From assembly GCA_014706295.1 (NCBI GenBank), contig JACSVZ010000038.1:2108001-2172000 (forward strand): a DNA stretch of 64,000 nt. Reading direction: 5' to 3'. The stretch comes from Lycocorax pyrrhopterus obiensis (lineage: Eukaryota > Chordata > Aves > Passeriformes > Paradisaeidae). The notes beneath the pieces were generated by a model that was not told where the DNA came from, did not search any database, and saw only the letters and a list, made by a program, of their open reading frames with translations. Shown here piece after piece: positions 1-55,992 of the stretch. Position 1 is the first letter of the stretch. The number at the start of each line of letters is the position of its first letter. The position numbers and the translations under genes are program-made.

Positions 1-1469
1 CGAGGTGATTAATAAAAAACAAAAGCAGCAACTTTTCAGGCTGATTTTTTCCCAGGCTGACAGGAAATTTCCTTGTTCAGAGAAAATCTCTTTAACTCTC
101 AGCAAAAAAAACCTCTTTCAGACAGGAAATTTTTAAGAGCTCAGCCAAAGCCCTTCTTGCACCTTCCAGGTGAGGTTTAACCTGCACAAGAACTCTGGCA
201 ATTCCAACACTCCTTTGATTTAAGCACATCATCAGCCAACCCAGTGGCAGGTTTCAGTGTGAAAAGCAGGGAAGGTCAGAAGTACCCTGAGCTTTTTTTT
301 TTTGTTGCTCCAAGAAGTCTTTTTTGTCCCAAATTTGAGTGGAGCAATCTGAAATAATTCCATTTCAGAGCCCCCATGAGTCTGTTCCTACAGAGCCACT
401 CAGCCTGAGGATGAACATTCACCTGAAGTTTTAAATTAAGTGGCCTCACTTAATTCTGTTCCTGGGAATCCATTGATTATTTCAGGTTAACACAGCCCTG
501 CACAGCCCCAAAAATCCTCTGGCATTTTAATTCCACGTGTAACAGCCCAGACTGCAGCAAATGACAGCTCACTCTGTGCCTCCAGTGGCACGTCCCAAAA
601 ACGTCCCAAAAGGAACATTTCAGAGCATCGCTCAGCTTCATTTCAGGAGCTGAGCACTGGGACAGATTCAAACCATCATTCCCTTCTTTAATTCCAGTTC
701 TTTAATGAAGAAATTGCTCATTATAGACCTCCAGTGCAAGGTAAAAGCACCTTGGGGCTGCCCCATTAATTCTCTATTAGAAATCCCTTGGACATGATTG
801 AATTAGTGCTTGATGGCATCTGAGGCTTCCCTTCAATTAGCTCCATGTTCTTTGCCTACCAAGAAAATCTGATTTCCTATCAATTCTGTCCACCTGTGAT
901 TAAATTCCTCACAGTGGCTGCTCCCTCACTTTGAGCTTTCTACAGAAAATGATTGAAACTTACCCTGAGTTTTGGATTTTTGAGACTAGAAAAATAGTTT
1001 TCAAGCTGAAAATAAAAAGAGAAGAGAGTCATCCTCAAAGCCATGACAGATGAACACAGAAGAATAAAATATTAGCTTAAAACAAGTGCAGAACTGCAGA
1101 AATTCTGACTGCTTTGCTTCTGATAAGCTGCATCAAGAAGCCCTTTACATTCATTCTTTTCAGCCACCCAGCCTGTTGTGTAACAGGGCATAATCCAACT
1201 CTACAAGGTTTCATCATCCCCACCACTGCCTGGCCTTGTTTTAAAGCTTTGTGTCACATATCTCCCCTCAGCAGAGGCTGATTTTCAATGAAGTTATTTT
1301 CACTGGAGCTGCTGCACCCTTGTACTCCAGCATTTATCAGCACTCTGGCATATTCCTGAACAAAAACATTGTTAGCCTACAGCAGAGCAAGGAAAGCAGC
1401 CTTACTGTCACACTGCAAAAAACCTGGGGTGGAATAAATGGTTTGTCCACTGAAGTTTTCATTTCCACA

Positions 1470-1632
1470 GGGTTTGTTGGGTTTTATGGGGGGGTTGGGG
1501 TTTTTTGGGGGGGAGGGTTGGGGTTTTTTTGGTGGGGGGGTGTTGTTTGGGGGTTTTTTTTGTTGGTTGGGTGTTTTTGGTTTTGTTTGGTTTGTTTGGT
1601 TTCGTTTGGTTTTTGTTTGTTTTGTTTAAATT
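1470..1632. repeat. G/T-only low-complexity tract
   Basis: About 160 bp on the plus strand is almost purely G and T, with several runs of four to seven G separated by T runs, ending in a TTTG/GTTT microsatellite. It satisfies the run pattern for G-quadruplex formation on the plus strand (the DOT1L template strand). The reading frames at 1251-1646 and 1438-1629 are artefacts of it. Confidence 0.85.
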
Positions 1633-1884
1633 TTAAAAACCAGTGAATGCATCACCATTGTTGTGGAGCTTGGGCTGCTTGTACAGCAGCTGAGAGTTTC
1701 ACTAAAACTGAGATGTACTGGTTGAGTATGACTGAATGAAATGGTCTGTGCACCACAGAGGAATCCAAGCCCCACTGAGTCTCTCCCCAGTGAGGAATTT
1801 ACAGCAGGAGACCCCAATTCCAAGGAATTTCATCAGTGAATCTCTGCACCTTCAGTAAATCAGCACTGCCCTTAACAGGGGTTG

Positions 1885-46754
<44,870 letters not shown>

Positions 46755-46891
46755 CTAGAGGGGCCGGCCGGGGCGGGGTGCGGCGGCCGGGCCGGGCCGG
46801 GGGCGTGGGCGCGGTGCGGCGGGCGGGGGGCGGCGGGAGCGGCGGGGAGGGGCGGCCGGTGCCGGGGGGGCGGCGGGTCCCGTCCCTCCCT

Positions 46892-46936
46892 CTATTGTCG
46901 TTGGCGGCTCGCGGGGCTCTCGGGCGCCGCCGCCAT
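46892..46936 (-). other. 14-codon upstream ORF opened by a TISU/YY1 element (DOT1L leader)
   Basis: The minus strand reads CAAGATGGCGGC at 46939-46928. This is a perfect match to the TISU consensus SAASATGGCGGC and to the YY1 element of CpG-island promoters, in sense orientation for DOT1L. Its ATG opens a frame of 14 codons (MAAAPESPASRQRQ) with a stop at 46892. TISU elements are normally a few to 30 nt from the cap, so the main DOT1L start site may lie just above 46940, giving a leader of about 230-250 nt. Confidence 0.6.
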
Positions 46937-47274
46937 CTTGGGCCGGCGTGAGGCGAAGCACAATGAGGCGCCGGGGCCGGGCCGGGCCGGGCCCGAGCGA
47001 CGCGACAGACGCGGGGAGGGGGCGGGCGGGGAGAAGGGCGGGCGCGGCCCCGCGGTCCCTCCCCCCTTCCCTTCCCTCCCCTCCCTCCCCCCTGTCCTCA
47101 GCTGCCCCCGCACCGCGCGCGCTCCCGCGGCCCCCTCGCGCGCGCCCGCAGCCCCCCCTTCCCCGGCGGCGCGCGCGGGATGCGGGCGGGGGTCGCGCGC
47201 GGGGACGGGGGGGGGGCAGCGAGAGGCGCGCGCGGGGCGGGGGCGCGCGGGGACGGGGACCCGCGGACAGGGCG

Positions 47275-48020
47275 GTGTGACACGGGGGTGGCACATGGCA
47301 CAGGACATGGCACAGGACGGGCTGCGGTGTCACACGCGTGTGACAGGGATGAGGGTGGCACATGGCACACGAGAGCAGACGGGCTGTGGTGTGACATGCG
47401 TGTGACAAGGGCGAGGGTGGCACGTGGGCACAAGAGCAGGATGGGCCATGGTGTCACATACATGTGACAAGGGCAAGGGTGGCACATGGGAGAAGGACAG
47501 ACTGCAGTGTGACACGCGTGTGACAAGGGCAAGGGTGGCACATGGGCACAAGAGCAGGACAGGCTGCAGTGTGACACACGCGTGTGACAAGGCCAGGGTG
47601 GCACATGGCACATGGGAGCAGGACGGGCTGCAGTGTCACATGTGTTTAATGGGGTGAAGGTGGCATATGGACACAGGAAGGGACTGGCCACATTGTCACA
47701 CGTGTGACAAGGCAAGGGTGACACATGGCACAAGGGAGCAGGAAGGGCTGTGGTGTGACACATGTGACAGGGCAAGGGTGGCACATGGGAGGAGAACAGG
47801 TTGTGGCGTGACATGTGTGACAAGGCTGAGGTTGGTGCATGGGCACAGGAGCAGGATGGGCCATGTTGTCACGTGTGTAATGGGGAGAGGGTGGCACATG
47901 GGAGCAGGATGGGTTGCAGTGTGACACATGGTACAAGGCCAAGGGTGGCACATGGCACATGGGAGCACGATGGGCCACATTGTCACACGTGTGACAGGGC
48001 AAGGGTGGCTCTATGTGACA
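47275..48020. repeat. ~60-bp minisatellite with E-box palindromes
   Basis: About 13 units of 53-66 bp, each of the form TGTGACAAGGGCAAGGGTGG then CACATGGGAGCAGGACGGGC and TGCAGTGTCAC. The junction between units is usually a palindrome centred on CACGCGTG, CACGTG or CATGTG. Perfect examples are TGTCACACGCGTGTGACA (47328-47345), TTGTCACACGTGTGACAA (47693-47710) and TGTCACACGTGTGACA (47981-47996). The array starts about 340 bp upstream of the DOT1L TISU element. Confidence 0.93.
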
Positions 48021-48245
48021 GCACCAGGCTGGCATGGGACATTCATGTGGCCTTTCAGGGCTGGGACACTCACATGATGGTGCAAGGCTGGCACACATGT
48101 GACGGCACAGGGCTGGCACACGTGATGTCAGAGGGCTATCACGCATGTGATGGTGCAGGGCTGGCACATCTGTGTGAGGGCACAGAGCTGGCACACACGT
48201 GGGGACACAGGGCTGTCACACACATGATGGTGTCACACACATGAT
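48020..48245. repeat. Degenerate ~25-30-bp tandem repeat
   Basis: Units of GGGCTGGCACACATGTGACG-like sequence continue the preceding array with a shorter period and decaying similarity, ending in two copies of ACACACATGATGG. Confidence 0.75.
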
Positions 48246-48364
48246 GGCTGTAGCTGGCAGCTACAGCCTTACAACACGGAGTAACCTGGGCGTAGGACCG
48301 AGTGCAGCCCAGCCGGGCGGGGACAGAACCGGGAAGTGTCCTGGGTGGGGGCTGGGAGCGGTGA

Positions 48365-48485
48365 CACAGTCCTGCATCTCTATAGTGTCCGGCGATGGCT
48401 CAGTGACAGCATTTTGCATGTCTATAGGTGCCCGCGGGGCAGAGTGACACCGTTTGCATGTCTATAGGTGCCCAGCTGGGCGATA
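48365..48485. repeat. ~41-bp tandem repeat, three copies
   Basis: TGCATSTCTATAGGTGCCCG-type units start at 48373, 48415 and 48455 (spacing 42 and 40), each followed by GTGACA(C/G) and TTTGCATG. Confidence 0.85.
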
Positions 48486-48539
48486 AAATCAGGCTGGAGC
48501 TGCCTCCTTCACAGCCTTTTGGGTGATAATTTCCCTCTT

Positions 48540-48800
48540 CTGGGGACATGCGCATGCCCTGGGGTGCAGGGACATCTGGGGGCCCTGCCACCCTGTCCTG
48601 GGGCATGGGGATATCTGAGTGTCCCGTGATCCAGCCCTGCCACCCTGCCCTGGCTTACAGAGACATTTTGGGGGCCTTGCCACCATGTCCTGGGGCATGG
48701 AGGTATCGGTGTGCCCTGCCCTGGGTTTTGGGGACATCTGGGGGCTCTGCCACTCTGCCCTGGGGTGCAGGGCCATCTGAGGACCCTGCCACCTAGCCCT
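48540..48800. repeat. ~50-60-bp degenerate minisatellite
   Basis: Reiterated GGGGGCCCTGCCACCCTGTC and CTGGGGCATGGGGATATCTG segments, about five imperfect copies, with period variation. Confidence 0.75.
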
Positions 48801-49849
48801 GCACTCCGAGGGAAGAGCACCCAGCACCACAACAGCACCCACACCATCCCTGTCACATCCACTCACACCCCACTGCCGGATGGGGCCAGGGACAGCCACA
48901 CTGTGCCGGGTGCCTGGTTCCATTTGAGGCTGGAAGAGCATCTGGGAGCCGGTGTCTGCTGGGGATGAGCATCCCGAGGAGGTGTCCATAGCCCAGTTGG
49001 GCATGGGTGAGCCCAGGCTCTGACCTGCAGCCAGGTCCAGCAGAGCCAGATGGCACCTGGAAGGAAAACCAGTCCTTCCCCATCAAACTGGGGGTGGAAG
49101 TTGTGCTGGGAGCTGCTGCCCTGTGATGCCAGTGTGGGGATGGGAACTTTTCCCCCTGTGGTTCCTCACTTTCTCAGCCAAAGACAAGTAAACATGGCTC
49201 GGGGCAGGATGTGTTTGCCATCTGGCTCTCCTGGCTGTTATCCCCAGTTTATTAATCCCATCATTCTTTTATTCTGCTGGAGAGGATGTGGGTCGGCCGT
49301 GCTGGGGAGGTTGGGGGCCATGGAGCTGAGCTTTGGTGCCCCTGTGTCAGTTCCATCGTATCCACTCTGCTCCTGCACTGGGATGTGGCTCCAGGGCCAG
49401 GCAAAGCCTCCTGCATTCAGTGAACCTCTGCAAATCCTTCGGGACGGAGACGTGGATGGAGACATGCAGTGTTTGGGCTGGAAACTGGCATCGTGGCTGG
49501 GGTCACTGCCTGTGGCTCTGTGCTCTGTGGGAAGGCAGGGAATGCACCGTGCCTGAAATGCATCCAGAGCCGGGGAGTGCCAGAGCGGGATATTCCCTGC
49601 GGAGGGATTTTGTACATTATTTAACACCTGTATTTCCTGACAGGTCTCTGCCTTCAGCAGAGACAGGAGCTGTTTATTGGGGGCAGCTGCACAGCTCTGT
49701 GATGGGGGCTGGGATGTGCCCTGCTCCTGTCCCCATGGCTGCTCCCTTATCCAGAAACCGCTCCAAGGCCGGCTCCAAACTCATCCACTCTCCTTTTTGT
49801 ATCCTTTTTCTCCCCCTTAAACATCCGTACGTGCAGAAAGCTCCATAGC

Positions 49850-50115
49850 TAGGAACGCTTTTCTAAGGAAAACACTAAAATCATCAAGTCAGCAGTGCTT
49901 AAACTGCTCTGACTGCCTCTTAAATAATCAATTCATTTTTAATTAGCTTACCACAAAAATTCCATTAAATTTAAATAAATAGACATGGCAGGAGTTCTCC
50001 AAGGCACAGCGGGCTCCATTTAAAGAATTCTCTTTGAGTTCGTTAGGTTGGTCTTTAATCAGTTTGTCGTCCAAGTCCTTGTGTGGCCCAAGCAGGCTCC
50101 TGGGCTGCTAATAAA
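49850..50115 (-). other. Unique AT-rich element with splice-like boundaries on the minus strand
   Basis: This is a non-repetitive AT-rich island within the minisatellite-rich intergenic interval. On the minus strand a 55-codon open stretch runs from 50107 to a stop at 49943. It is preceded by CTCTTTATTAG and contains TTTGTG|GTAAGC at 49952/49951, so 49952-50107 would make a 156-nt exon. The predicted residues (DLDDKLIKDQPNELKENSLN..) match nothing I recognise. It could be a non-coding conserved element, an alternative upstream DOT1L exon, or chance. Confidence 0.25.
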
Positions 50116-50484
50116 GAGTAATGGAAGCTTCCAGGACTTCCCAGATGAATCCCAACCATCTGGCCACCATGCAGGTGTTCAGTGCTGGAGCTGATGTCTC
50201 CTGGCAGGTAGTGGGGAGTGGGTCATTTTTGAAGCACCTGCCCAAATCAGGACATTTTTTCACTGATTTGTCTGAGTTTTCCATCTGGAAGAAGAGAGGG
50301 AAGCAAGGAAGGGCAATGCCCTGTTTTCTGCTGGTTCAGTGAGCTGAACTGGTCGCTGAGAGATGTGAGAACCTCCAAGAGCTGGGAGCCACTCTGTCCC
50401 TTTGGACAGCTGTGGAATTTTGCTTTTTTAGGTGTCTTGGGGGCCTTCAAGAAATCTGGTGAGGGACTTCTGACCAGAGCATGT

Positions 50485-50778
50485 AGTGACAGGACAAGGG
50501 GGAATGGCTTCCCACTGCCAGAGGGCAGGGATAGATGGGATATTGGGAAGGAATTGTTCTCTGTGAGGGTGGGGAGGCCCTGGCACAGGGTGCCCAGAGC
50601 AGCTGTGGCTGCCCCTGGATCCCTGGAAGTGTCCAAGGCCAGGCTGGACGGGGCTTGGAGCAGCCTGGGACAGTGGAAGGTGTCCCTGCCCATGGCAGGG
50701 GTGGCACTGAGTGGGCAGGGGTGGCACTGGGTGGGCTTTAAGGTTCCTCCCAACCCAAACTGTTCCCTGATTCTCTGC
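50485..50778 (+). mobile_element. CR1 LINE, 3' fragment
   Basis: A sense copy: GTGACAGGACAAGGGGGAAT, GGGATATTGGGAAGGAATTG and GGACAGTGGAAGGTGTCCCT. GGGTGGCACTG.GTGGGC is repeated twice near the end (50699-50735), and the copy ends at CAAACTGTTCCCTGATTCTC. Confidence 0.92.
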
Positions 50779-53199
50779 CCACTCATCCTGTGCTCTCCTG
50801 CAGCTCCTCTCTGCACTGCACCAGGACACACCGGGTGCTGTCAGGGTTCCAGAGGCCGATGATTTTCCAGGGACACCAGGCCTGCAGTGACCTGCAGCAT
50901 TGGCCCTTCCAGAATGCCAAGAATCCACTTCCAAAGCGGCAGCAGTTGGATTTAGCTGCTGTGGAGGTTTGTGGGGGGAGAGGTTCCCATCTCCTCCCAG
51001 GTGTGCTGGTTCTGCTGCATCCCCCTGGCTGCAGCTCCTGGCTCCAGCCTGGCACAATTCAGAACTGAATTTTTTTTGCCACCACCAGATGAACCAGTTT
51101 GGATAGGGAGGAATGGGGAAGCTCTGCACAGCTCCATGCACACAACTCCACTCCTGTAGCACTGAAAAAGAGATTTTTCCCTGGCAGGAGTGTACAGAGT
51201 GCAGCTGGTGCCCACAGGCAGCTGGCACAGCCCCTCCTGCCCTGCTGCTCCCACATCCCACCTCTGCTCCCACACAGCCCTGGTCAGGGATCCCCCAGGA
51301 TGGGGGTCCTGACAGCTGCATGTGTGGGAGGACACAGGGAGGGCGTTAATGCACCAAGGACAGTTTGCACACTCTGTGCACAAGCCACATGCAAAGGCAC
51401 CTCTGGAGCTCATCCCACACTGGTGCTACTCCCCTCAGGCTGTGGGGTCAGCTTCTATCATGTTCATGGGTCCATTGACCCTTGGGCAGGGCTAGGGCTT
51501 GGCACAGGGGCTTGAGGTGCACACCAGCTCCTCTGATGTGCAACCTGCCTTCCAGCAACAGCTCATCTTCAGTATTGACCCAGTTTAGCTGACAATAACA
51601 AGCTGGATCAGGAGGCAGGTTAATGCAGGCAAGTTTGTTCCCATCAGATTAAATATCCCAACCAGAGCCTCCATAACGGCAGGGCAAGGTGCTGGCGGTC
51701 CACAGTCCCAGGGATGCAGTCAGCTCCCTGCTCCAACACCCTGCTCTGATGGCTGTGCACAGCTTCCCTTTCCCTCATGCAAAACACCCCACGTGCAATT
51801 TTCCAAGCCCCACTTTAATTTCTTCGGGCCAGTCCTGCATGGCACCAGGGAGATCCCTTCCACATGATGGAGCAACATCTGTCCTTTCCATCTGTCCTGC
51901 CAGCTCCCTGGGCCAAACCTCTCCAGGGATGCTCCAGCTGCAGTTGCCACAACAACAAACTGATGCAACAGTTTCCTCTGCGTTGCAGGAGCTGTGTTGA
52001 TGTCAAGGACCTGGGGTGAGGCATCAAAGGCTCAGTGCTGGTGCCAGTGGAGGTCCAGGCAGGATAAAGCCACTCGTGGTTGTCAGTGTCCCCCTTTTGG
52101 TCCTGGAACTGGTCTGTTTGAGCCCAGTTTGGGGGCTTTTCTCCCTAGGGAGATGTGGCTTCTGCTGCTGGAGCCACCCTTGCCCAGTGATTGGGAGCAC
52201 TGTACATGAGGAGCCAGAGCCCCAAATTCAGTAAGGAACAAGATGGACAAATCCTGGGACACCTCCTGTGCCAGGCACAGCCGATGGCAGCCGATTCACC
52301 AGCTCAGCCTCCAGGGCAGCCCCAAAACCGAGGGAAGTTACCGGGAATGTTTTCACTGGAACACAGTGGCTCCCTCCCACCTAGCCCTTGGAAGTTCCAT
52401 CAGCTCTGCTTTGCCAGGGGAAAACAACCCCAATTTGTTCCTTTTAGGCTCTGCCGGAGCTTGAATCGCCCGATGCTGCAGCCGTGGCTGTGTCTGTAAC
52501 CTCACACTGCCGGAGAGCTTCTGGAGAGCCCCTGGTGCTGCCCAGGGACCCTCTGCCCTGCCCCAGCCCCTGGCAGAGGGGACAGAGGCCAAACCAGGTC
52601 CCATGGGTGGGCTGGGGTGTCCCCGCTGCTGCCTCCCACCTCTCTCGCCCTTTTTTGCCCCCGGTGTTTGGGGGCAGCGGGGGCTGGGGACATCCTGGCT
52701 CCATTTCACAGGCAGAGGGAGTGCCATGCCCAGCTTTCCGCAGGCTCCGGGCTCTGCCCAGCCTCTGCAGAGCTCTTCCAAGCCTCCACCTTGCCGGGCC
52801 GGCACGCTCCAATGTGGCATCATTCGGGACCAATTCCGAGCACTTTATTAGATGTGGAATTTGTGAGCACGAGGAGGGTGTTCAATCCTCAGGCTGCATC
52901 CCCGCTCCAGGACAGCTCCATCCCCGCCGCGTCCAACCCTGCGCCCCTATTTCAGCAGGGAATGTGGGGGGACAAAGGCTCTGGGTGGGTGGGGGCGCGG
53001 GGACCGTGCCAGCTGCACGTGCGGCGGTGCCAGACCCGAGTCACCCGCCCGGGACCAGCAGCCCGAAGGCAGCCGAGGCACACGGAGCCTCCTGAATGGG
53101 TCCCTTGTCCCCGCAGCGCCGGCTGGCCACGTGTCCCGCCCCGTGCCTGGCCCGCGGGGACACCGGCTGCCCCCGCGCCCCACCCCACAGCTCACCCGT

Positions 53200-54235
53200 C
53201 ACCCACGCCCTAATGCGGGGGTGGGACCATATTTGAGTCACCCATTGTCCAAATGTGAGCACCCATCACCTCCACCCAAATGTGGGGCACCCATCACTCC
53301 CAACCAGACACCACTGACACATCACCCAAACCCAGAGTGTTGGAAAACATAACAGTTTAAAAATTTTTTTATATATGACTTTAGCCAGGTTTGTTCATCT
53401 TTGCCCCAGGGGAAGGGAACTGAAGCTTCTTTCCAGGGCATTGTTTCTCTAGGTGAGGCCTGATGGGCTCAGCATTTCAACAGACTGGGAGTAGCCCCAA
53501 CAAGATAAGGCCAACGACGGAACATCAACAGAATATCAGCGGCCATCTAGGAACATCTACCCCAGACTCTGCCTCTGGCAGAATTGGAGACATCTCCTCC
53601 GGAAAAGACTGATAAGAAAATCAAGGAATGAAGATCTAATTAACATCAGAAACGAAGAAATCCGGATCCAATAGGAGAACAAATACTAAGAACTACACAA
53701 CTTCAGACCAATGAACACTGACCCAATTCGTTTCTATGAGTTTTGACTGTATAAAAGATCTGAAAAATCTAGTAAAGGTCATGTGTCACGGAATGATTCT
53801 CTGTGCACTTCCGGCTATGTGTGGATGAGATGATTTCTGTGGTACATCCTGTCCAGAACAACATCCTGGCCAGAGAATAAAGTAATGCCTTGATTTTCTA
53901 ACATTAAAAATGTTGTTGGAGGGGTTTTTTGTTTTTCCCGCAGTTTCGGTGACAAGGGCACCCATCACCCCCGTCCAGCCGCAGCTCACCCATCACCCAA
54001 ACACGGGGTTACCCATTGTCCCAACACTACCCATTACCCTCACCCAAATATGGGGCACTCCTCACCCCCAACCAGGCGCCACTGACGCATTCCCCCAGCA
54101 CCACACATGAGGCACCCATCACCCGAACCGGATGCCCAATCGGGAACTCATCGCCCCCATCCAGCCACAGTTCACCCACCACCCAAACACGAGGCATCCA
54201 TCGTCCCCTCACCCAAAGGCGGGGCGCTCCCTGCC
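53200..54235. repeat. ACCCATCACCC minisatellite, split by an LTR
   Basis: Degenerate CACCCATCACCC(A)AA and ATGTGGGGCACCC subunits are organised in ~160-190-bp blocks. The block CCAACCAG.C.CCACTGAC.CAT occurs near 53310 and near 54075. The block TCCAGCC.CAG.TCACCC occurs near 53965 and near 54155. The LTR at 53338-53954 interrupts the first block. Confidence 0.8.
53338..53954 (+). mobile_element. Probable solo LTR of an endogenous retrovirus
   Basis: A unique ~610-bp insert begins TGTTGGAAAACATAAC inside a minisatellite. On the plus strand it has promoter-like order: CCAAT at 53708-53712, TATAAAAG at 53750-53757 and AATAAA at 53876-53881, followed by a T/G-rich tail ending near GTTTCGGTGACA. 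Spacing of TATA box and polyadenylation signal fits a retroviral LTR. No internal retroviral genes are present. Boundaries are uncertain (the 3' end could be 53937-53954), and I could not find a convincing target-site duplication. It was identified by structure, not by family. Confidence 0.6.
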
Positions 54236-54364
54236 CCCGACACGGGTTCTCACGCGTGTCCCCGCCCCGGCACGTCCCGCCGTGTCCCCCCGGTTCTCCC
54301 GGGCCGCCGGCGCCACCTCGCGGGGACCTCGCGGGGACGAGCAGGGACAGGCGGATCGGGGGCT

Positions 54365-55190
54365 GTGCCGGGGCAACGCGGACACCCCGACACCGGCACC
54401 CCAGGACAGGGCACCCGGGCATAGGGGACTCTAACACGGGCATCCCAAAACGGGCACCCCGGCATGGGGCACCTGGATATGGGCACTCCACCACGGGCAT
54501 CCCGGTAAAGACATTGCAACACAGGCACCCCAATATGAGCACCCCATCATGGACATTGGGGTATGGGACACCCCAGCATGATGCACCCCAAAATGGACAC
54601 CCCAAAATGGGCATCCTGTCATGGACACCTCGGCATGGGGACTGCAATATGGGGCACCCCAATACGGGCACTCCACTATTGTCACCAGAGGGCAGGGCGC
54701 CTTGGCACAGTCACCCCATCCTGAGCATCAAACACAACCCAACATGGGACACCCCACAAAAGGGCATTCTGACACGGGCATCCCAGCAAAGATACTCCAA
54801 CACAGGTACCCCAATATGGGCAGCTGGGCATGGGGCACCCCATTGTAAGCTCACCAAAATGGGCACCCAAAAATGGGCATCCTGTCACAGACACCGCACG
54901 GCATGGGGACTGCAACATGGGGCACTCCAATATGGGCACCCCAAAACGGGTACCCCAGTATTGTCACCTGGGGACAGGGCACCCTGGCACAGTCACCCCA
55001 CCCTGAATGTCCCATAAAGGACACCCCAACATGGGACACCCCAAAAAGGGCATCCTGGCATGGGATTCCTGGAGAGGACACTCCAACACAGGCACCCCAA
55101 TGTGGGTACCCAGGCACGGGGCACCCCAGCATGGGCACCCCAAAATGAGCACTCCAAAATAGACATCCTGTCATGGGAACCTTGGCTGGA
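54365..55190. repeat. GGGCACCCCAA-type minisatellite with ~280-bp higher-order unit
   Basis: Short 10-12-bp subunits (GGGCACCCCA, TGGGACACCCC, AACATGGGCA) are arranged in a longer period. CATCCTGTCA recurs near 54612, 54878 and 55164, and ATTGTCACC at 54678 and 54960, giving a period of about 265-285 bp and about three copies. The 333-codon plus frame at 54016-55017 is a by-product. Confidence 0.9.
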
Positions 55191-55944
55191 CCATTGGAGG
55201 CCGAACAGCCCCAATATCACGTTTCTTTCCTTCACATCAATTTACACAAAAATCACAATTAACATAACCAAGTGCAACCTCGTTAAACCCCGTTGGGATG
55301 TGAAACCCATGGAGTGCTCCGAGTGCCAGGAATGGGGAGAAAGCTCTTGGAAGCACTGCCATGGGGGAAAACCAAAAAGCAGCTCAGACCCAGCTCCACC
55401 ACGGATGTGATGGCCGGGAATTGTGTTCTCCCACTGGGTACTCAGCAGTTCGTCACAGAGCTCTCCCAAGGCACTGCATTCCTTAGGGATGCTCGCTGGA
55501 GAGGGAAAATTCCTTCCGTGGGAATGCTGCCCGCGTAAGTGCAACAGGGAAAACAGGAGGTGGCGTAATTCATTAAAAAAAAACCCAATAAAATCTGAGC
55601 TGCAAAAGCCAGAAAAGACAAAAGCTGGGAATTTTAAGCTTTAGTTACCACCAATGGTAGCAATCAGATTTAGAGCAATGCTCTTAATTAAAGGTGATCA
55701 CAAGGGAATTCCAAATCCTTCAGCATTTGCAGGAAGTAGAGTGAAAAAGTCAATCCTGTCCCAAATCCAATTTTTAAGGCTGAACCAAGTCAGGCTGCCC
55801 TAGGAGGAGAAATCCTTGGAAATTCAGTCGGGAAGGATCAAGTCTTGGATCCAAATCCATCTGTAGGAGATGTTCCCCACACCTCAGGGTGCTGCATCTC
55901 CCAGCTTGGGCTTCCCTGCCCAGCCCAGTGCTGGGGGTGTGAGG

Positions 55945-55992
55945 CTGACAGTGTGATAAAGTGACAGTGTGACAGTGTGACAGTGTGTGGGC
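55945..55992. repeat. (GTGTGACA)n microsatellite
   Basis: Four near-perfect copies of the octamer GTGACAGT or its rotation. Confidence 0.85.

Noticed and set aside
50428..51321. 297-codon minus frame, and similar frames at 4414-4983, 6303-6899 and 23057-23696
   Set aside because: They run through CR1 3' ends, whose untranslated tails are GC-rich and stop-poor. They do not match the CR1 reverse transcriptase.
54016..55017. 333-codon plus-strand frame
   Set aside because: It follows the GGGCACCCC minisatellite, with neighbouring frames and the opposite strand also open. It has no domain, no splice context and no match to a known protein.
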